From NCBI GenBank assembly GCA_041687675.1, contig JAWLBM010000001.1:62001-126000 (forward strand): a stretch of 64,000 nt of DNA, in the 5' to 3' direction. The position numbers were made by a program, and so were the translations under genes. This DNA is from JAWLBM01 sp041687675 (GTDB lineage: Bacteria; Pseudomonadota; Alphaproteobacteria; Rhizobiales; Pleomorphomonadaceae). Below are positions 34,513-43,826 of the stretch, in pieces. The stretch's first letter is position 1. Each line of letters starts with the position of its first letter. Under the pieces are notes generated by a model. That model saw only the letters and a program-made list of their open reading frames with translations. It did no database searches and was not told the DNA's origin.

Positions 34513-35387
34513 GCTCGGCGCTCCCGGTCGAAGGCGGCGATCTCCGCGCGGAGCCCCTCGAAGACGCTCTCCGGCACCGGGGCGAGCCCGACGTCCGGCC
34601 GGTCGTAGCGCGGGCTCGAGGCGATCAGCGCGCGGGTGTAGGGATGCGCCGGGCGCTGCAGCATGTCGGCGGTGTGGCCGCTCTCGATCACGCGGCCGGC
34701 GTAGAGCAGGGTCACCCGGTCGCAGATCTGGGCGACGACGCCGAGGTCGTGGGTGACGAAGACGACGGCGGTGCCGTGGGTCTCCTGCATCGCGCGGATG
34801 AGCCTCAGGATCTGCTTCTGCACCGTGACGTCGAGGGCCGTCGTCGGCTCGTCGGCGATGACCAGCTTCGGCTCCATGGAGAAGGCGGCGGCGATCAGCA
34901 CGCGCTGGCGCATGCCGCCGGACAATTGGTGCGGAAAGGCGCCGAGCACCCGCTCCGGATCGCGGATGTGCACCTCCGACAGCAGCGCCAGGGCGCGGGC
35001 GCGGGCCTCGGAGCGGGAGAGCCCGCGGCGCAGGCGCAGCCCGTCGGTGATCTGCGGGCCGATGCGGCGGCCCGGGTTCAGCGCGCTCAGCGGGTCCTGC
35101 GGGATCAGGGTGATCTCGGAGCCGAGGATCGACCGCACCTCGGCCCGCGGCATCGCCAGCATGTCGCGGCCCTCGAAGCGGATCCGGCCCTCCGTGATCC
35201 GGATGCCGGACGGCAGGATGCCGAGCACTGCCTTGGCGATCGTCGACTTGCCGGCGCCGCTCTCGCCGACCAGCCCCAGCACCTCGCCCGGCGCCAGCGA
35301 CAGCGAGACGTCGCGAAGGATGGCCTGGCCGCCCTCGCGCAGCGACACCGCGGAGAGCGACTCGACCGAGAGGATCTGGCCGCTCAT
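34509..35387 (-). CDS. Opp/Dpp-type ABC transporter ATP-binding protein (D subunit)
   Basis: ATG 35387 overlaps the permease stop and gives 292 residues; longer upstream reading is permease antiframe. Motifs are Walker A GESGAGKST, signature LSGGMRQRVLIAAA, Walker B VIADEPTTALD and the H-loop THDLG. The peptide-transporter C-terminal segment (AHPYTRALIASSPRYD) is also present. It works with the F subunit and the two permeases upstream. Confidence 0.93.
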   Translation of the reverse strand: MSGQILSVESLSAVSLREGGQAILRDVSLSLAPGEVLGLVGESGAGKSTIAKAVLGILPSGIRITEGRIRFEGRDMLAMPRAEVRSILGSEITLIPQDPLSALNPGRRIGPQITDGLRLRRGLSRSEARARALALLSEVHIRDPERVLGAFPHQLSGGMRQRVLIAAAFSMEPKLVIADEPTTALDVTVQKQILRLIRAMQETHGTAVVFVTHDLGVVAQICDRVTLLYAGRVIESGHTADMLQRPAHPYTRALIASSPRYDRPDVGLAPVPESVFEGLRAEIAAFDRERRA

Positions 35388-36283
35388 CGCCGCATCACCG
35401 GGTCGAGGGCGCGCCGGAGGCCGTCGCCCAGCATGTTGAAGGCGAGCACGGTCAGCGTCAGCACGAGGAGCGGGAAGGCGAGCACCCACCAGCCGTGGTG
35501 CACGATCTGCCGGCCCTGGGCGATCATGCCGCCCCAGGTGGGCGTGTCGGACGACACCGAGAGGCCGACGAAGGAGAGGATCGCCTCGACGATCACCGCG
35601 ATGCCCATCTCCAGGCTGACGAGGGCGAGCAGCACCGGGGCGACGTTGGGCAGCACCTCGCGGGTGAGGATGGTGAACCCCGGGAAGCCGACGGTGCGCG
35701 CGGCGGTGACGTAGTCCATCCGCGCCTGCGCCATCGTCTCGGCGCGCACCACCCGGCAGAAGCGGGTCCAGTCGATGATGACGATGGCGGCGATCACGGA
35801 GTGCAGGCCGGCGCCGAGGATGGCGACCAGCAGGATGGAGAGGAGCACCGGCGGGAAGGCCATCCAGATCTCGACCAGCCGCGAGATCGCCGCGTCCACC
35901 CGCCCGCCGAACCAGCCGGCGGCGAGGCCGAGCACGGTGCCGATGAGGGCGGCGAGGCTCGCCGCCACGAAGGCGACGGTCAGCGCCACCCGCGCGCCGA
36001 AGACGATGCGGGAGAGGACGTCGCGGCCGAGGTCGTCGGTGCCGAGGAGATAGCCGGGTTCCGTGCCGGCGAAGCCGACGGGCGGCAGGGTGCCGAGCAT
36101 CAGGTCCTGCTCCAGCGGATCTTTCGGGGCGATCCAGGGGGCGAACAGGGCGACCAGCACGAGGAGGAGGATGAAGCCGCCGCCGACGAGCACCTTCGGC
36201 TCGGCGAGAAGGGCCGCCCCCGTCCGCGAGCGGCGCCTCGGGGCCGCGCGCGCGCCCGCCGCGTCGAGACCGGCGTCAGCCAT
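35384..36283 (-). CDS. Opp/Dpp-type ABC transporter permease (C subunit)
   Basis: This 299-residue inner-membrane protein has a cytoplasmic N-terminal tail and six predicted helices. The N-terminal OppC domain holds the GTDDLGRDVLSRI motif, and the EAA loop region is around EILPNVAPVL-like sequence (REVLPNVAPVLLALVS). It overlaps the partner permease by 8 bases and the ATPase by 4. Together with the B subunit it forms the translocation channel. Confidence 0.93.
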   Translation of the reverse strand: MADAGLDAAGARAAPRRRSRTGAALLAEPKVLVGGGFILLLVLVALFAPWIAPKDPLEQDLMLGTLPPVGFAGTEPGYLLGTDDLGRDVLSRIVFGARVALTVAFVAASLAALIGTVLGLAAGWFGGRVDAAISRLVEIWMAFPPVLLSILLVAILGAGLHSVIAAIVIIDWTRFCRVVRAETMAQARMDYVTAARTVGFPGFTILTREVLPNVAPVLLALVSLEMGIAVIVEAILSFVGLSVSSDTPTWGGMIAQGRQIVHHGWWVLAFPLLVLTLTVLAFNMLGDGLRRALDPVMRR

Positions 36284-37283
36284 GGCGGAGCCTCGGGTTG
36301 AGGGCGGCGACGGCGGCGTCGACGGCGACGTTGACCAGGATGAACAGCAGCCCGAACATCAGCACCAGGCCCTGGATCAGCGGCAGGTCGCGGTTGATCA
36401 CCGCGTCGATGGCCATGTTGCCGATGCCCGGGTAGGCGAAGATGCGCTCGACGATCACCGTGCCGCCGATCAGGAAGGTGAACTGGACGCCGGTGAGGGC
36501 CAGCGTCGGCCCGACGGCGTTGCGCAGCGCCTCCTGCAGCACGAGGCGCGTCTCCGACATCCCCTTGAGGCGGGCGAGCAGGATGTAGTCCTCGCCCATC
36601 GCCTCGACCAGCGAGGCCTTCAGCACCCGGGCGATGATCGCGGCGAGCGGCAGCGCCAGCGCCAGCGTCGGCATCACCATGTGGGAGGCGACGTCGGCGA
36701 AGACCTCGAAGCGCAGCGTGAGGAGGCTCTCGACGAGGTAGAAGCGGGAGGAGAAGCCATCGGCGGCGGTCGGGTCGATGCGGCCGGTGAGCGGGAACAG
36801 CGGCACCATCACGCCGAGGCCGAGGACGAGCGCGAGCGCCCAGACGAAGTCCGGGATCGCCAGCATCACCCCGTTGAAGCCGTCGATCGCCGAGCCGAGG
36901 ACGGAGCGGCGGGCGAGCGTGCCCGCGACCGCCACGGCGCCGCCGACCAGCATCGCGACCAGCAGTGCCGCCACCGCCAGCTCCAGCGTCGCCGGCAGCC
37001 GCTCGGAGAGGAGCTCGAGAACGTCGCGGCGAAGCGAGATCGAGGTGCCGAAGTCGCCGGTGACGACGCCGCCGAGCCAGACCAGGAACTGCTCGGGGAT
37101 GGAGAGGTCGAGGCCGTAGCGGGCGCGCAGCGCCGCCACGTCCTCCGGGCTGGCGCCAGGCGCGATCATCATCGCCACCGGGTCGCCCGGCACGACGCGC
37201 AGCAGCACGAAGACGACCACCGCGACGCCGAACAGGGTCACGGCGGCCATCAGGAGCCGGTGCAGGGCCTGGAGCGCGAGCAT
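36276..37283 (-). CDS. Opp/Dpp-type ABC transporter permease (B subunit)
   Basis: ATG 37283 gives 335 residues starting with a hydrophobic helix (LLMAAVTLFGVAVVVFVLLR). The OppB-type PGDPVAMM motif, an EAA-like loop (EALRNAVGPTLALTG) and the closing VERIFAYPGIGNMAIDA segment follow. The ORF is open further upstream, but that sequence lacks a start with a ribosome site. It lies 58 bases after the binding-protein gene. Confidence 0.93.
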   Translation of the reverse strand: MLALQALHRLLMAAVTLFGVAVVVFVLLRVVPGDPVAMMIAPGASPEDVAALRARYGLDLSIPEQFLVWLGGVVTGDFGTSISLRRDVLELLSERLPATLELAVAALLVAMLVGGAVAVAGTLARRSVLGSAIDGFNGVMLAIPDFVWALALVLGLGVMVPLFPLTGRIDPTAADGFSSRFYLVESLLTLRFEVFADVASHMVMPTLALALPLAAIIARVLKASLVEAMGEDYILLARLKGMSETRLVLQEALRNAVGPTLALTGVQFTFLIGGTVIVERIFAYPGIGNMAIDAVINRDLPLIQGLVLMFGLLFILVNVAVDAAVAALNPRLRHG

Positions 37284-37341
37284 GTCTCTCCCGGAAACGG
37301 AACGCGCGCGGCGGACGGATCCGCCGCGCGCGGGACCGGCG

Positions 37342-38877
37342 TCAGCTGCGCGAGACCAGCGTCGGCTCAAGGGCGCCGGAGACGTTCGGGGTCACCGCGA
37401 GGTCGGCCTTGTAGACGACCGGCTGCACATACTGCAGCAGCGGGATCACGTAGCCGTTCTCGGCGATGTACTTCGATACCGCCTTCCAGCCGGAGATGCG
37501 CTTCTCCTCGTCAGGCTCGCCCCACAGCGGGCCGATCATGCCGTCGAGGTCGTCGGTGTCCCAGACCGAGTGCGGCGAGGGGCCGAACATGGCGAAGCCG
37601 GTCGAGGTGGTCGGGTCGCCGATCGCGTTGCCCCAGTTGTAGAAGGCGGCCGGGGCGAGCTGGTCGGCGGCGCGCAGCTCGTAGTGCTTGGCGATCTCGT
37701 AGACCTCGATCTCGGCCTCGATCCCGACCTTGCGCCACATGCCGACGATCGCCTGGATCATCTCGTAGTCCTTGGGCTTGAAGCCCCGGGTCGTCTGGAT
37801 CGTGAACTTCACCGGGTTGTCCGGCGAATAGCCGGAGGCGGCGAGCAGCTCGGCCGCCTTGTCGGGGTCGTAGGGCACCGTGATCGAGGGGTCGAAGGCC
37901 TCGTACTCAGGCGCCTCCAGGGTGTCGATCGGCACGCCGTAGCCGCGCAGCAGCCGGTCGACGATCGCCTTCTTGTCGATCGCGTGGTGGGCGGCGAGGC
38001 GGACGTTCCTGTCCTCCATCACGTCGATGTCGTTGAGGAAGATCATGCCGATGTCGGAGATCGGGGTGGCGACGCCGGCAAGGCCCGAGGCCTCGCGCAG
38101 CCGGTCGTACTCCTCGTAGGGCACCTCGAGGGTGATGTCGGAGGACCCGCTCTCGATCTCGGCGACGCGGCTGGTCGCGTCCGGCACGAACTTGAAGACG
38201 ACGGTCTCGAAGGCCGGCTTGCCGCCGAAGTAGTTCGGGTTGGCCTTGAGGCGCAGGAAGGCGTTGCCCTCGTAGGCGTCGACCATGTAGGGCCCGGTGC
38301 CGATCGGCGCCTTCTCGAAGCCCTCGGGCCCGACCTTCTCGTAGTAGGCCTTCGGCAGCACGTAGCCGGTGAGGAAGGCCATCCACTTGAAGAAGGTCGG
38401 CTCGAAGCGGAGGACGTCGCCGGTGATGCGGTTGCCCTCGATGGTGTAGTTGCCGGCGGTGGACCAGATGAACTGGATCGGGTTGCCGGTCGTCTCGTCG
38501 GCGGCGCGCTCGAGCGACCAGACCACGTCCTCCGGGGTGAACGGCGAGCCGTCGTGCCAGGTGACGCCCTCGCGGACGTCCATCCACACCTTGGTCCTGT
38601 CCTCGTTCCAGCCCCAGTCGGTGAGAAGCCCCGGCTGGAAGGAGAGGTCCGGCGCCTGGCCGATGAACTGGTCGAACACCGAGCGGTAGATCGCCTGGAT
38701 GGTCGGGTTCACCGCGGAGGGTCCCACGGTCGGGTCGAAGGACGGAAGGTTCACGTTGTAGGCGATGGTGAGGGTGTCGCCCACCGCGGCCCGGGCGATG
38801 CCGTGGCCTGCGAGAATGCCGGTGAGAAGCCCGCCCGCGCCGAGGGCGAGAGTCTGGCGACGCGTCAACGTCAGCAT
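37342..38877 (-). CDS. ABC transporter substrate-binding protein, family 5 (Opp/Dpp type)
   Basis: ATG 38877 gives 511 residues with a twin-arginine-like leader (LTRRQTLALGAGGLLTGILA) ending at ARA-AVGDT. The body shows the family 5 fold: SFDPTVGPSAVNPTIQAIY near the start, TWHDGSPFTPEDVVWSLER and PIGTGPYMV. It is the first gene of the importer operon, upstream of permeases and ATPases. The ligand may be a peptide, but family 5 also binds other small organics; location beside catabolic genes favours the pathway substrate. Confidence 0.93.
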   Translation of the reverse strand: MLTLTRRQTLALGAGGLLTGILAGHGIARAAVGDTLTIAYNVNLPSFDPTVGPSAVNPTIQAIYRSVFDQFIGQAPDLSFQPGLLTDWGWNEDRTKVWMDVREGVTWHDGSPFTPEDVVWSLERAADETTGNPIQFIWSTAGNYTIEGNRITGDVLRFEPTFFKWMAFLTGYVLPKAYYEKVGPEGFEKAPIGTGPYMVDAYEGNAFLRLKANPNYFGGKPAFETVVFKFVPDATSRVAEIESGSSDITLEVPYEEYDRLREASGLAGVATPISDIGMIFLNDIDVMEDRNVRLAAHHAIDKKAIVDRLLRGYGVPIDTLEAPEYEAFDPSITVPYDPDKAAELLAASGYSPDNPVKFTIQTTRGFKPKDYEMIQAIVGMWRKVGIEAEIEVYEIAKHYELRAADQLAPAAFYNWGNAIGDPTTSTGFAMFGPSPHSVWDTDDLDGMIGPLWGEPDEEKRISGWKAVSKYIAENGYVIPLLQYVQPVVYKADLAVTPNVSGALEPTLVSRS

Positions 38878-38979
38878 GGTTCGTCGTCTCCCTGATGATC
38901 CCCTGGAAATGGCCGTCCGGCAGCTCGGGCGGCGATCTGTCGGGTTGTCCCGATCCTTGGATACTTCAAGCTTAAAAAT

Positions 38980-39147
38980 ATGCTGGCGCATTTGCCAAGC
39001 GATTTCTGCTGCGCCGGAACGCATTCTAGCACGGCCGGCGCCGCGGGTGGGGCCGCCGACCGGGCAGCCTGGACGCGGAAAGCCCCGGAACGCGGCTGGG
39101 ATCGCCCGCTTTCGGCCCTGCCTCCGGCCCGATTTATGCTGCAGCAT
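38980..39147. promoter_or_regulatory. Two copies of near-palindrome ATGCTGNNGCAT, candidate operators
   Basis: ATGCTGGCGCAT (38980-38991) and ATGCTGCAGCAT (39136-39147, a perfect 12-base palindrome) agree at 10 of 12 positions. They lie 156 bases apart between the two divergent operons. The first sits in the AT-rich patch where the importer promoter is expected. A shared repressor site is inferred. Confidence 0.4.
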
Positions 39148-39237
39148 GAAACCGCGCGACAACCCCGCAGACCGCGCGGATCCCACAGGGAACGCAAGGA
39201 AACCCGACCTCAGGGCGGTCGCCGGCAGGGCTCTCGA

Positions 39238-39266
39238 TTGACAAGCGGAGCCGGCAGAAATATGGA
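39238..39266 (+). promoter_or_regulatory. Sigma70-type promoter of the indolepyruvate oxidoreductase operon
   Basis: A perfect -35 TTGACA (39238-39243), a 17-base spacer and TATGGA (39261-39266) precede the gene. The start codon at 39306 follows with a GGGAGG ribosome site 8 bases before it. This is the clearest promoter in the window. Confidence 0.6.
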
Positions 39267-39305
39267 TTTGCAAGGGATTTTCCGGCCTGTCGGGAGGAAG
39301 CGGCG

Positions 39306-41459
39306 ATGGCTGAGCGTTCATTCGCGCGGGAAGTCGAGGACCTGAAGCTCGGCGACGGCGAGATCTTCCGCGGCGAGGGCATCCTCGCGATCACCAAGGC
39401 GCTGCTGCAGTCGGGCGTCTCCTATGTCGGCGGCTACCAGGGCTCGCCGATCTCGCACCTGATGGACGTGCTCGCCGACGCCAAGCCCGTGCTCGACGAC
39501 CTCGGCGTCCACTTCGAGAGTTCCGCCTCGGAGGCCGCCGCGGCGGCGATGCTGTCGGCCTCGGTGATGTACCCGGTGCGCGGCGCGGTGACCTGGAAGT
39601 CCACCGTCGGCACCAACGTCGCGTCCGACGCGCTCGCCAACCTCGCCTCCGGCGGCGTCACCGGGGGCGCGCTGATCGTGGTCGGCGAGGACTACGGCGA
39701 GGGCTCCTCGATCATGCAGGAGCGCAGCCACGCCTTCGCGATGAAGTCGCAGATGTGGCTCCTGGACCCGCGGCCGAACCTGCCCTCCATCGTCAAGGCC
39801 GTCGAGGACGGCTTCGAGCTCTCCGAGGCGACCAACACGCCGGTGATGCTGGAGGTGCGCATCCGCACCTGCCACGTCCACGGCCAGTTCGTGGCGAAGG
39901 ACAACCGGCGGCCCTCCTTCGCGCTGAGGGAGGCGCTCGAGAACCCAAGGCGCGACACCAACCGCATCGTGCTGCCCCCCGCCTCCTTCCTGCACGAGAA
40001 GGAGAAGCTGGAAAAGCGCTGGCCGGCCGCGGTGGAGTTCGTGAAGAGCCGACGGCTGAACGAGTTCTTCGGGCCCGCCGACGGAGAGGTCGGCATCATC
40101 CTGCAGGGCGGCATGTACAACGCCGTCATGAGGGCGCTGCAGCAGTTCGGCCTCGCCGACGTCTGGGGCGTGAGCGCGGTCCCGCTCTACGTCCTCAACG
40201 TCACCTATCCGCTGGTCGACGACGAGATGGCCGCCTTCTGCGCCGGCAAGAAGGCGGTGCTGATGGTGGAGGAGGGGGCGCCCGAGTACATCGAGCAGGC
40301 CCTCAACACCATCCTGCGCCGCCGCGACATCCAGACCCGGATCGCCGGCAAGGACGTGCTGCCGATGGGCGGGGAGTACACCGCGCCGGTGATGATGAAG
40401 GGGATCGGCGCCTTCCTCGAGGCGCACGCCCCCGCGCTCCTCGGCAACCGCCCGCCGCTGCCGGACCCGGCCCCGGTGCTCTCCGACCCGAAGGTGAAGG
40501 CCCTCGCGGAAGTGGTGCCGCCGCGGCCGGCCGGCTTCTGCACCGGCTGCCCCGAGCGTCCGATCTTCGCGGCGATGAAGCTGGTCGAGAAGGAACTCGG
40601 GCCCCATCACGTGGCCGCCGACATCGGCTGTCATCTCTTCTCGATCCTGCCGCCGTTCAACATCGGCGCCACCACCATGGGCTACGGCCTCGGGCCGGCG
40701 TCGGCCTCGGCCTTCAACGTGCCGGCCGGCAAGCGGGCGATCTCGGTGATGGGCGACGGCGGCTTCTGGCACAACGGCCTGTCGACCTCCGTCGGCAACG
40801 CGGTGTTCAACAAGCAGGACGGGGTGATCCTCGTCGTCGACAACTACTATTCGGCGGCGACCGGCGGCCAGGACATCATGTCCTCCCGCGCGCTCAACCC
40901 GCGGCGCAAGACCAACAACACCATCGTCGACGCGGTGAAGGGCATCGGCGTCAAGTGGGTGCGCCAGATCGACCACACCTACGACGTCAAGCGGATGCGC
41001 GACACGCTGCGCGAGGCGCTCACCACCAAGGAGGGGGGCCCGAAGGTCATCGTCGCCTCCTCCGAATGCATGCTGAACAAGCAGCGCCGGGTGAAGCCGC
41101 TGTTCCAGAAGGCGGTGAAGGAGGGCAAGCGGATGGTGCGCCAGCGCTTCGGCGTGGACGAGGACGTCTGCACCGGCGACCACGCCTGCATCCGCCTCTC
41201 CGGCTGCCCGTCGCTGTCGGTCAAGCACCTCGACGACCCGCTGCGGGACGATCCGGTGGCGGCGATCGACAACTCCTGCGTCGGCTGCGGCAACTGCGGC
41301 GAGGTCTCGGAGGCGGCGGTGCTCTGCCCGTCCTTCTGGCGCGCCGACATCATCCACAATCCGACCCGGGTCGACCGCGTCCTCGCCCGCGTCCGCGGCG
41401 CGGTGATCGGCTGGCTGCAGCGCCGCCGCGACGCCCGCCGCATCGCCTTCCCGGCCTGA
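39306..41459 (+). CDS. Indolepyruvate:ferredoxin oxidoreductase, alpha-type subunit
   Basis: This 717-residue enzyme oxidatively decarboxylates an aryl 2-oxoacid to the aryl-acetyl-CoA with reduction of ferredoxin. Order: N-terminal pyrimidine-binding domain (GYQGSPISHLMD), middle domain, CTGCPERPIFAAMK, the TPP site GDGGFWHNGLSTSVGN and DNYYSAATGGQD. A C-terminal ferredoxin-like region follows with cysteines in CTGDHACIRLSGC and CVGCGNCGEVSEAAVLC for Fe-S clusters. It is followed 10 bases later by the beta-type subunit. Substrate may be indole-, phenyl- or another arylpyruvate. Confidence 0.92.
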   Translation: MAERSFAREVEDLKLGDGEIFRGEGILAITKALLQSGVSYVGGYQGSPISHLMDVLADAKPVLDDLGVHFESSASEAAAAAMLSASVMYPVRGAVTWKSTVGTNVASDALANLASGGVTGGALIVVGEDYGEGSSIMQERSHAFAMKSQMWLLDPRPNLPSIVKAVEDGFELSEATNTPVMLEVRIRTCHVHGQFVAKDNRRPSFALREALENPRRDTNRIVLPPASFLHEKEKLEKRWPAAVEFVKSRRLNEFFGPADGEVGIILQGGMYNAVMRALQQFGLADVWGVSAVPLYVLNVTYPLVDDEMAAFCAGKKAVLMVEEGAPEYIEQALNTILRRRDIQTRIAGKDVLPMGGEYTAPVMMKGIGAFLEAHAPALLGNRPPLPDPAPVLSDPKVKALAEVVPPRPAGFCTGCPERPIFAAMKLVEKELGPHHVAADIGCHLFSILPPFNIGATTMGYGLGPASASAFNVPAGKRAISVMGDGGFWHNGLSTSVGNAVFNKQDGVILVVDNYYSAATGGQDIMSSRALNPRRKTNNTIVDAVKGIGVKWVRQIDHTYDVKRMRDTLREALTTKEGGPKVIVASSECMLNKQRRVKPLFQKAVKEGKRMVRQRFGVDEDVCTGDHACIRLSGCPSLSVKHLDDPLRDDPVAAIDNSCVGCGNCGEVSEAAVLCPSFWRADIIHNPTRVDRVLARVRGAVIGWLQRRRDARRIAFPA

Positions 41460-41469
41460 AGGACCCGCC

Positions 41470-43023
41470 ATGACCGCGCATGACCCGAGCCCCACGCCGG
41501 TCCGGCTGTCCACCGACAAGCCGATCTCGATCGCGATCCTCGCCATGGGCGGCCAGGGCGGCGGCGTGCTGGCGGACTGGATCGTGGCGATGGCCGAGAG
41601 CGAGGGCTTCGTCGCCCAGGCGACGTCGGTGCCCGGCGTCGCCCAGCGCACCGGGGCGACGATCTACTACCTGGAACTGCTGCGCGCCCGCGAGGGGGCC
41701 GAGCCGGTGCTGTCGCTGATGCCGACGCCCGGCGACGTCGACCTGGTGCTCGCCGCCGAGTTCATGGAGGCGGGCCGCTCGGTGCTGCGCGGCCTCGTCA
41801 CCCCCGACCGGACGACGCTGATCGCCTCCTCGCACCGCTCCTTCGCGGTGGTCGAGAAGGCAACGCCCGGCGACGGCGTCGGCGACCCGCTGGTGGTCGA
41901 CGCGGCGGCGGACGTCGCCGCCAGGCGCACCATCGCCTTCGACATGCAGGCGATCGCCGAGGAGAACGGCAGCGTCATCTCCGCCGCCCTGTTCGGGGCG
42001 CTGGCCGCCTCCGGCGCCCTGCCGTTCCCGCGCGAGGCCTTCGAGCGGACGATCCGGGCGGGCGGCAAGGGCATCGAGGCGAGCCTCTCGACCTTCGCCG
42101 CCGCCTTCGACCGGGTGGGCGAGGCGCCGCGCGCCCCGGTCGTCCGCACCCCGCCGAAGCGGAGCGAGCCGCTGCCGGGACCGACCGGCCACGCCAACCT
42201 CGACGCCCTGGTCGGCCGGATCCGGAGCGAGGTGCCGGAGGCGCTGCACGCCCTCGTCTACGCCGCGGTGAAGAAGCTGGTCGACTTCCAGGATCCGGCC
42301 TATGCGGGCGAATACCTCGACCGCCTCGGCCGGATCGTCGCGGCCGACCGGGCGCCGGGCGGCGAGGCGCGGGGGCTCGCCTTCAGCGAGGCCGCCGCCA
42401 AGTATCTCGCCAACGCCATGGCCTACGACGACGTGATCCGCGTCGCCGACCTCAAGGTCCGCGCCTCGCGTTTCGCCCGCGTGCGCGCCGAGGCGGGCGT
42501 GAGGGACGGGCAGGTCCTGCAGACGACCGAGTACATGCACCCGCGCATGGAGGAGGTCTGCGGAACCCTGCCCGAGCGCCTCGGCCTCGCCATCGAGAGC
42601 CGGCCGAGGCTGTTCCGGGCGCTCGACCGGGTCGTCAACCGCGGCCGGCGGGTGCGCACCGACACGGTGGTCTGGTTCCTCGGGCTCCACATGGTCTCGG
42701 CGCTGAAGCCGCGCCGCCGCGGCACGCTGCGCCACGCCCGCGAGCGCCACCACATGGAGGCCTGGCTCGCCCGCGCCGAGGACCTGCTGACGCAGAACTA
42801 CCCGCTCGCCGTCGAGGTGCTGAAGGCGCGGCGGCTCGTCAAGGGCTACTCCGACACCCACGCCCGCGGCCACTCCAAGTTCGACCGGGTGATGGCCGCC
42901 GTGCCGCTGCTCGCGGGGCGCGAGGACGGGGCGGCGTGGATGGACCGGCTGATCCGCGCCGCGCTGATGGACGAGGAGGGCGAGGCGCTCGACGGCGCGA
43001 TCCGCACCGTCGAGGCCCTCTGA
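41470..43023 (+). CDS. Indolepyruvate oxidoreductase beta-type subunit with C-terminal extension
   Basis: This 517-residue protein has an N-terminal 2-oxoacid oxidoreductase gamma/beta domain (about 18-205; GGQGGGVLADWI and PGVAQRTGATIYY). A roughly 300-residue helical C-terminal domain not found in archaeal IorB follows, of the kind seen in proteobacterial homologues. It forms the heteromer with the preceding gene. No dedicated ferredoxin gene follows, so electrons go to a general ferredoxin. Confidence 0.9.
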   Translation: MTAHDPSPTPVRLSTDKPISIAILAMGGQGGGVLADWIVAMAESEGFVAQATSVPGVAQRTGATIYYLELLRAREGAEPVLSLMPTPGDVDLVLAAEFMEAGRSVLRGLVTPDRTTLIASSHRSFAVVEKATPGDGVGDPLVVDAAADVAARRTIAFDMQAIAEENGSVISAALFGALAASGALPFPREAFERTIRAGGKGIEASLSTFAAAFDRVGEAPRAPVVRTPPKRSEPLPGPTGHANLDALVGRIRSEVPEALHALVYAAVKKLVDFQDPAYAGEYLDRLGRIVAADRAPGGEARGLAFSEAAAKYLANAMAYDDVIRVADLKVRASRFARVRAEAGVRDGQVLQTTEYMHPRMEEVCGTLPERLGLAIESRPRLFRALDRVVNRGRRVRTDTVVWFLGLHMVSALKPRRRGTLRHARERHHMEAWLARAEDLLTQNYPLAVEVLKARRLVKGYSDTHARGHSKFDRVMAAVPLLAGREDGAAWMDRLIRAALMDEEGEALDGAIRTVEAL

Positions 43024-43057
43024 CACCGGACCACCGCCGGCCCGGCGGCGGCCGTCC

Positions 43058-43582
43058 TCAGTCGAACGTCTCGTCGGGATAGACGCCCCAGAGCGTGCCC
43101 TGCTCGATCCAGCCGCCGAAGCCCTGGCCCTCCAGCCGGCACCAGCTGTCGCCGCATTCGGCGACGCGCGCCTGCACCCCGGGTTCGACCAGGGCCGTGA
43201 CCCGGGCGGAGATCGCCGGCGCGTCGTGGAGTTCGTAGTTGCGGCCGGACTTGTCCCACGGCGCGACCAGCGCGGTGCGCACGCCGGACAGCAGGCTGTG
43301 GAACACCCAGCCTTCGGCGCCCTCGAAGTCGCGGATCCGGCGCCAGTTCTCGAACTCCTGCGTCACCTCCACCGGCAGCCCCGCCCGGACGTAGCGCCAG
43401 ACCACCTCGTGGTCGCGGCTGGGGCCGCGGCGCACGTTCACCGCGTCGGACTTCAGGCTGACGAAGCGCGGCACCGGGAGGGCGCTGTCGGTGCCCGGGC
43501 GCACGCCCTGGGCGGCCGCGGCCGTCGCGGCGAGCACGAGGACGAGGCAGGCGAGGGCGGCTCGGAAACTCGGGGAGGGCAT
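43058..43582 (-). CDS. Exported protein with bacterial SH3 domains
   Basis: ATG 43582 follows a GGGGAG site and gives 174 residues with a signal peptide (LACLVLVLAATAAAAQG). Two SH3-like repeats follow: VNVRRGPSRDHEVVWRYVRAG with GWVFHSLLSG, and a second ending GFGGWIEQGTLWGVYPDE. This domain pair is common in alphaproteobacterial periplasmic proteins and probably binds peptidoglycan or other envelope components. A longer reading to 43612 adds ten residues before the leader and is less likely. Confidence 0.87.
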   Translation of the reverse strand: MPSPSFRAALACLVLVLAATAAAAQGVRPGTDSALPVPRFVSLKSDAVNVRRGPSRDHEVVWRYVRAGLPVEVTQEFENWRRIRDFEGAEGWVFHSLLSGVRTALVAPWDKSGRNYELHDAPAISARVTALVEPGVQARVAECGDSWCRLEGQGFGGWIEQGTLWGVYPDETFD

Positions 43583-43826
43583 GGGCCCGGACTCACAATT
43601 CGATCGTGTCAAAAGCTTGGCGGCCGGTGCGACCGCCGGAAGGTACGCGGCGCCGCCACGCCTTTCGGACCGATTGTCTTTGCCCGATCATCTGCTAGGA
43701 AGGCTTGGAACGGGCTTTCGGGGGCGCAAGGCGAGGGTCGCCGCCGGCGAGTGTCGGCCCCGAAACCTTAACGATCGGTCAACGCGGGCGGCCCCGGCCG
43801 GACCCGTGGCAGCGAGGCGAGGCGAG

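Larger units (their letters stand above)
38878..39305. other. Divergent intergenic region between the Opp importer and indolepyruvate oxidoreductase operons
   Basis: This 428-base stretch has no convincing gene. It holds an AT-rich patch (about 38960-38995, with TTCAAGCTTAAA), two copies of a 12-base near-palindrome and a good plus-strand promoter. The last two are listed separately. Confidence 0.6.

Noticed and set aside
38878..39321. N-terminal extension of the family 5 binding protein (long frame to 39321)
   Set aside because: It would place 148 residues before a clear twin-arginine-like leader and overlap the oxidoreductase promoter and start.
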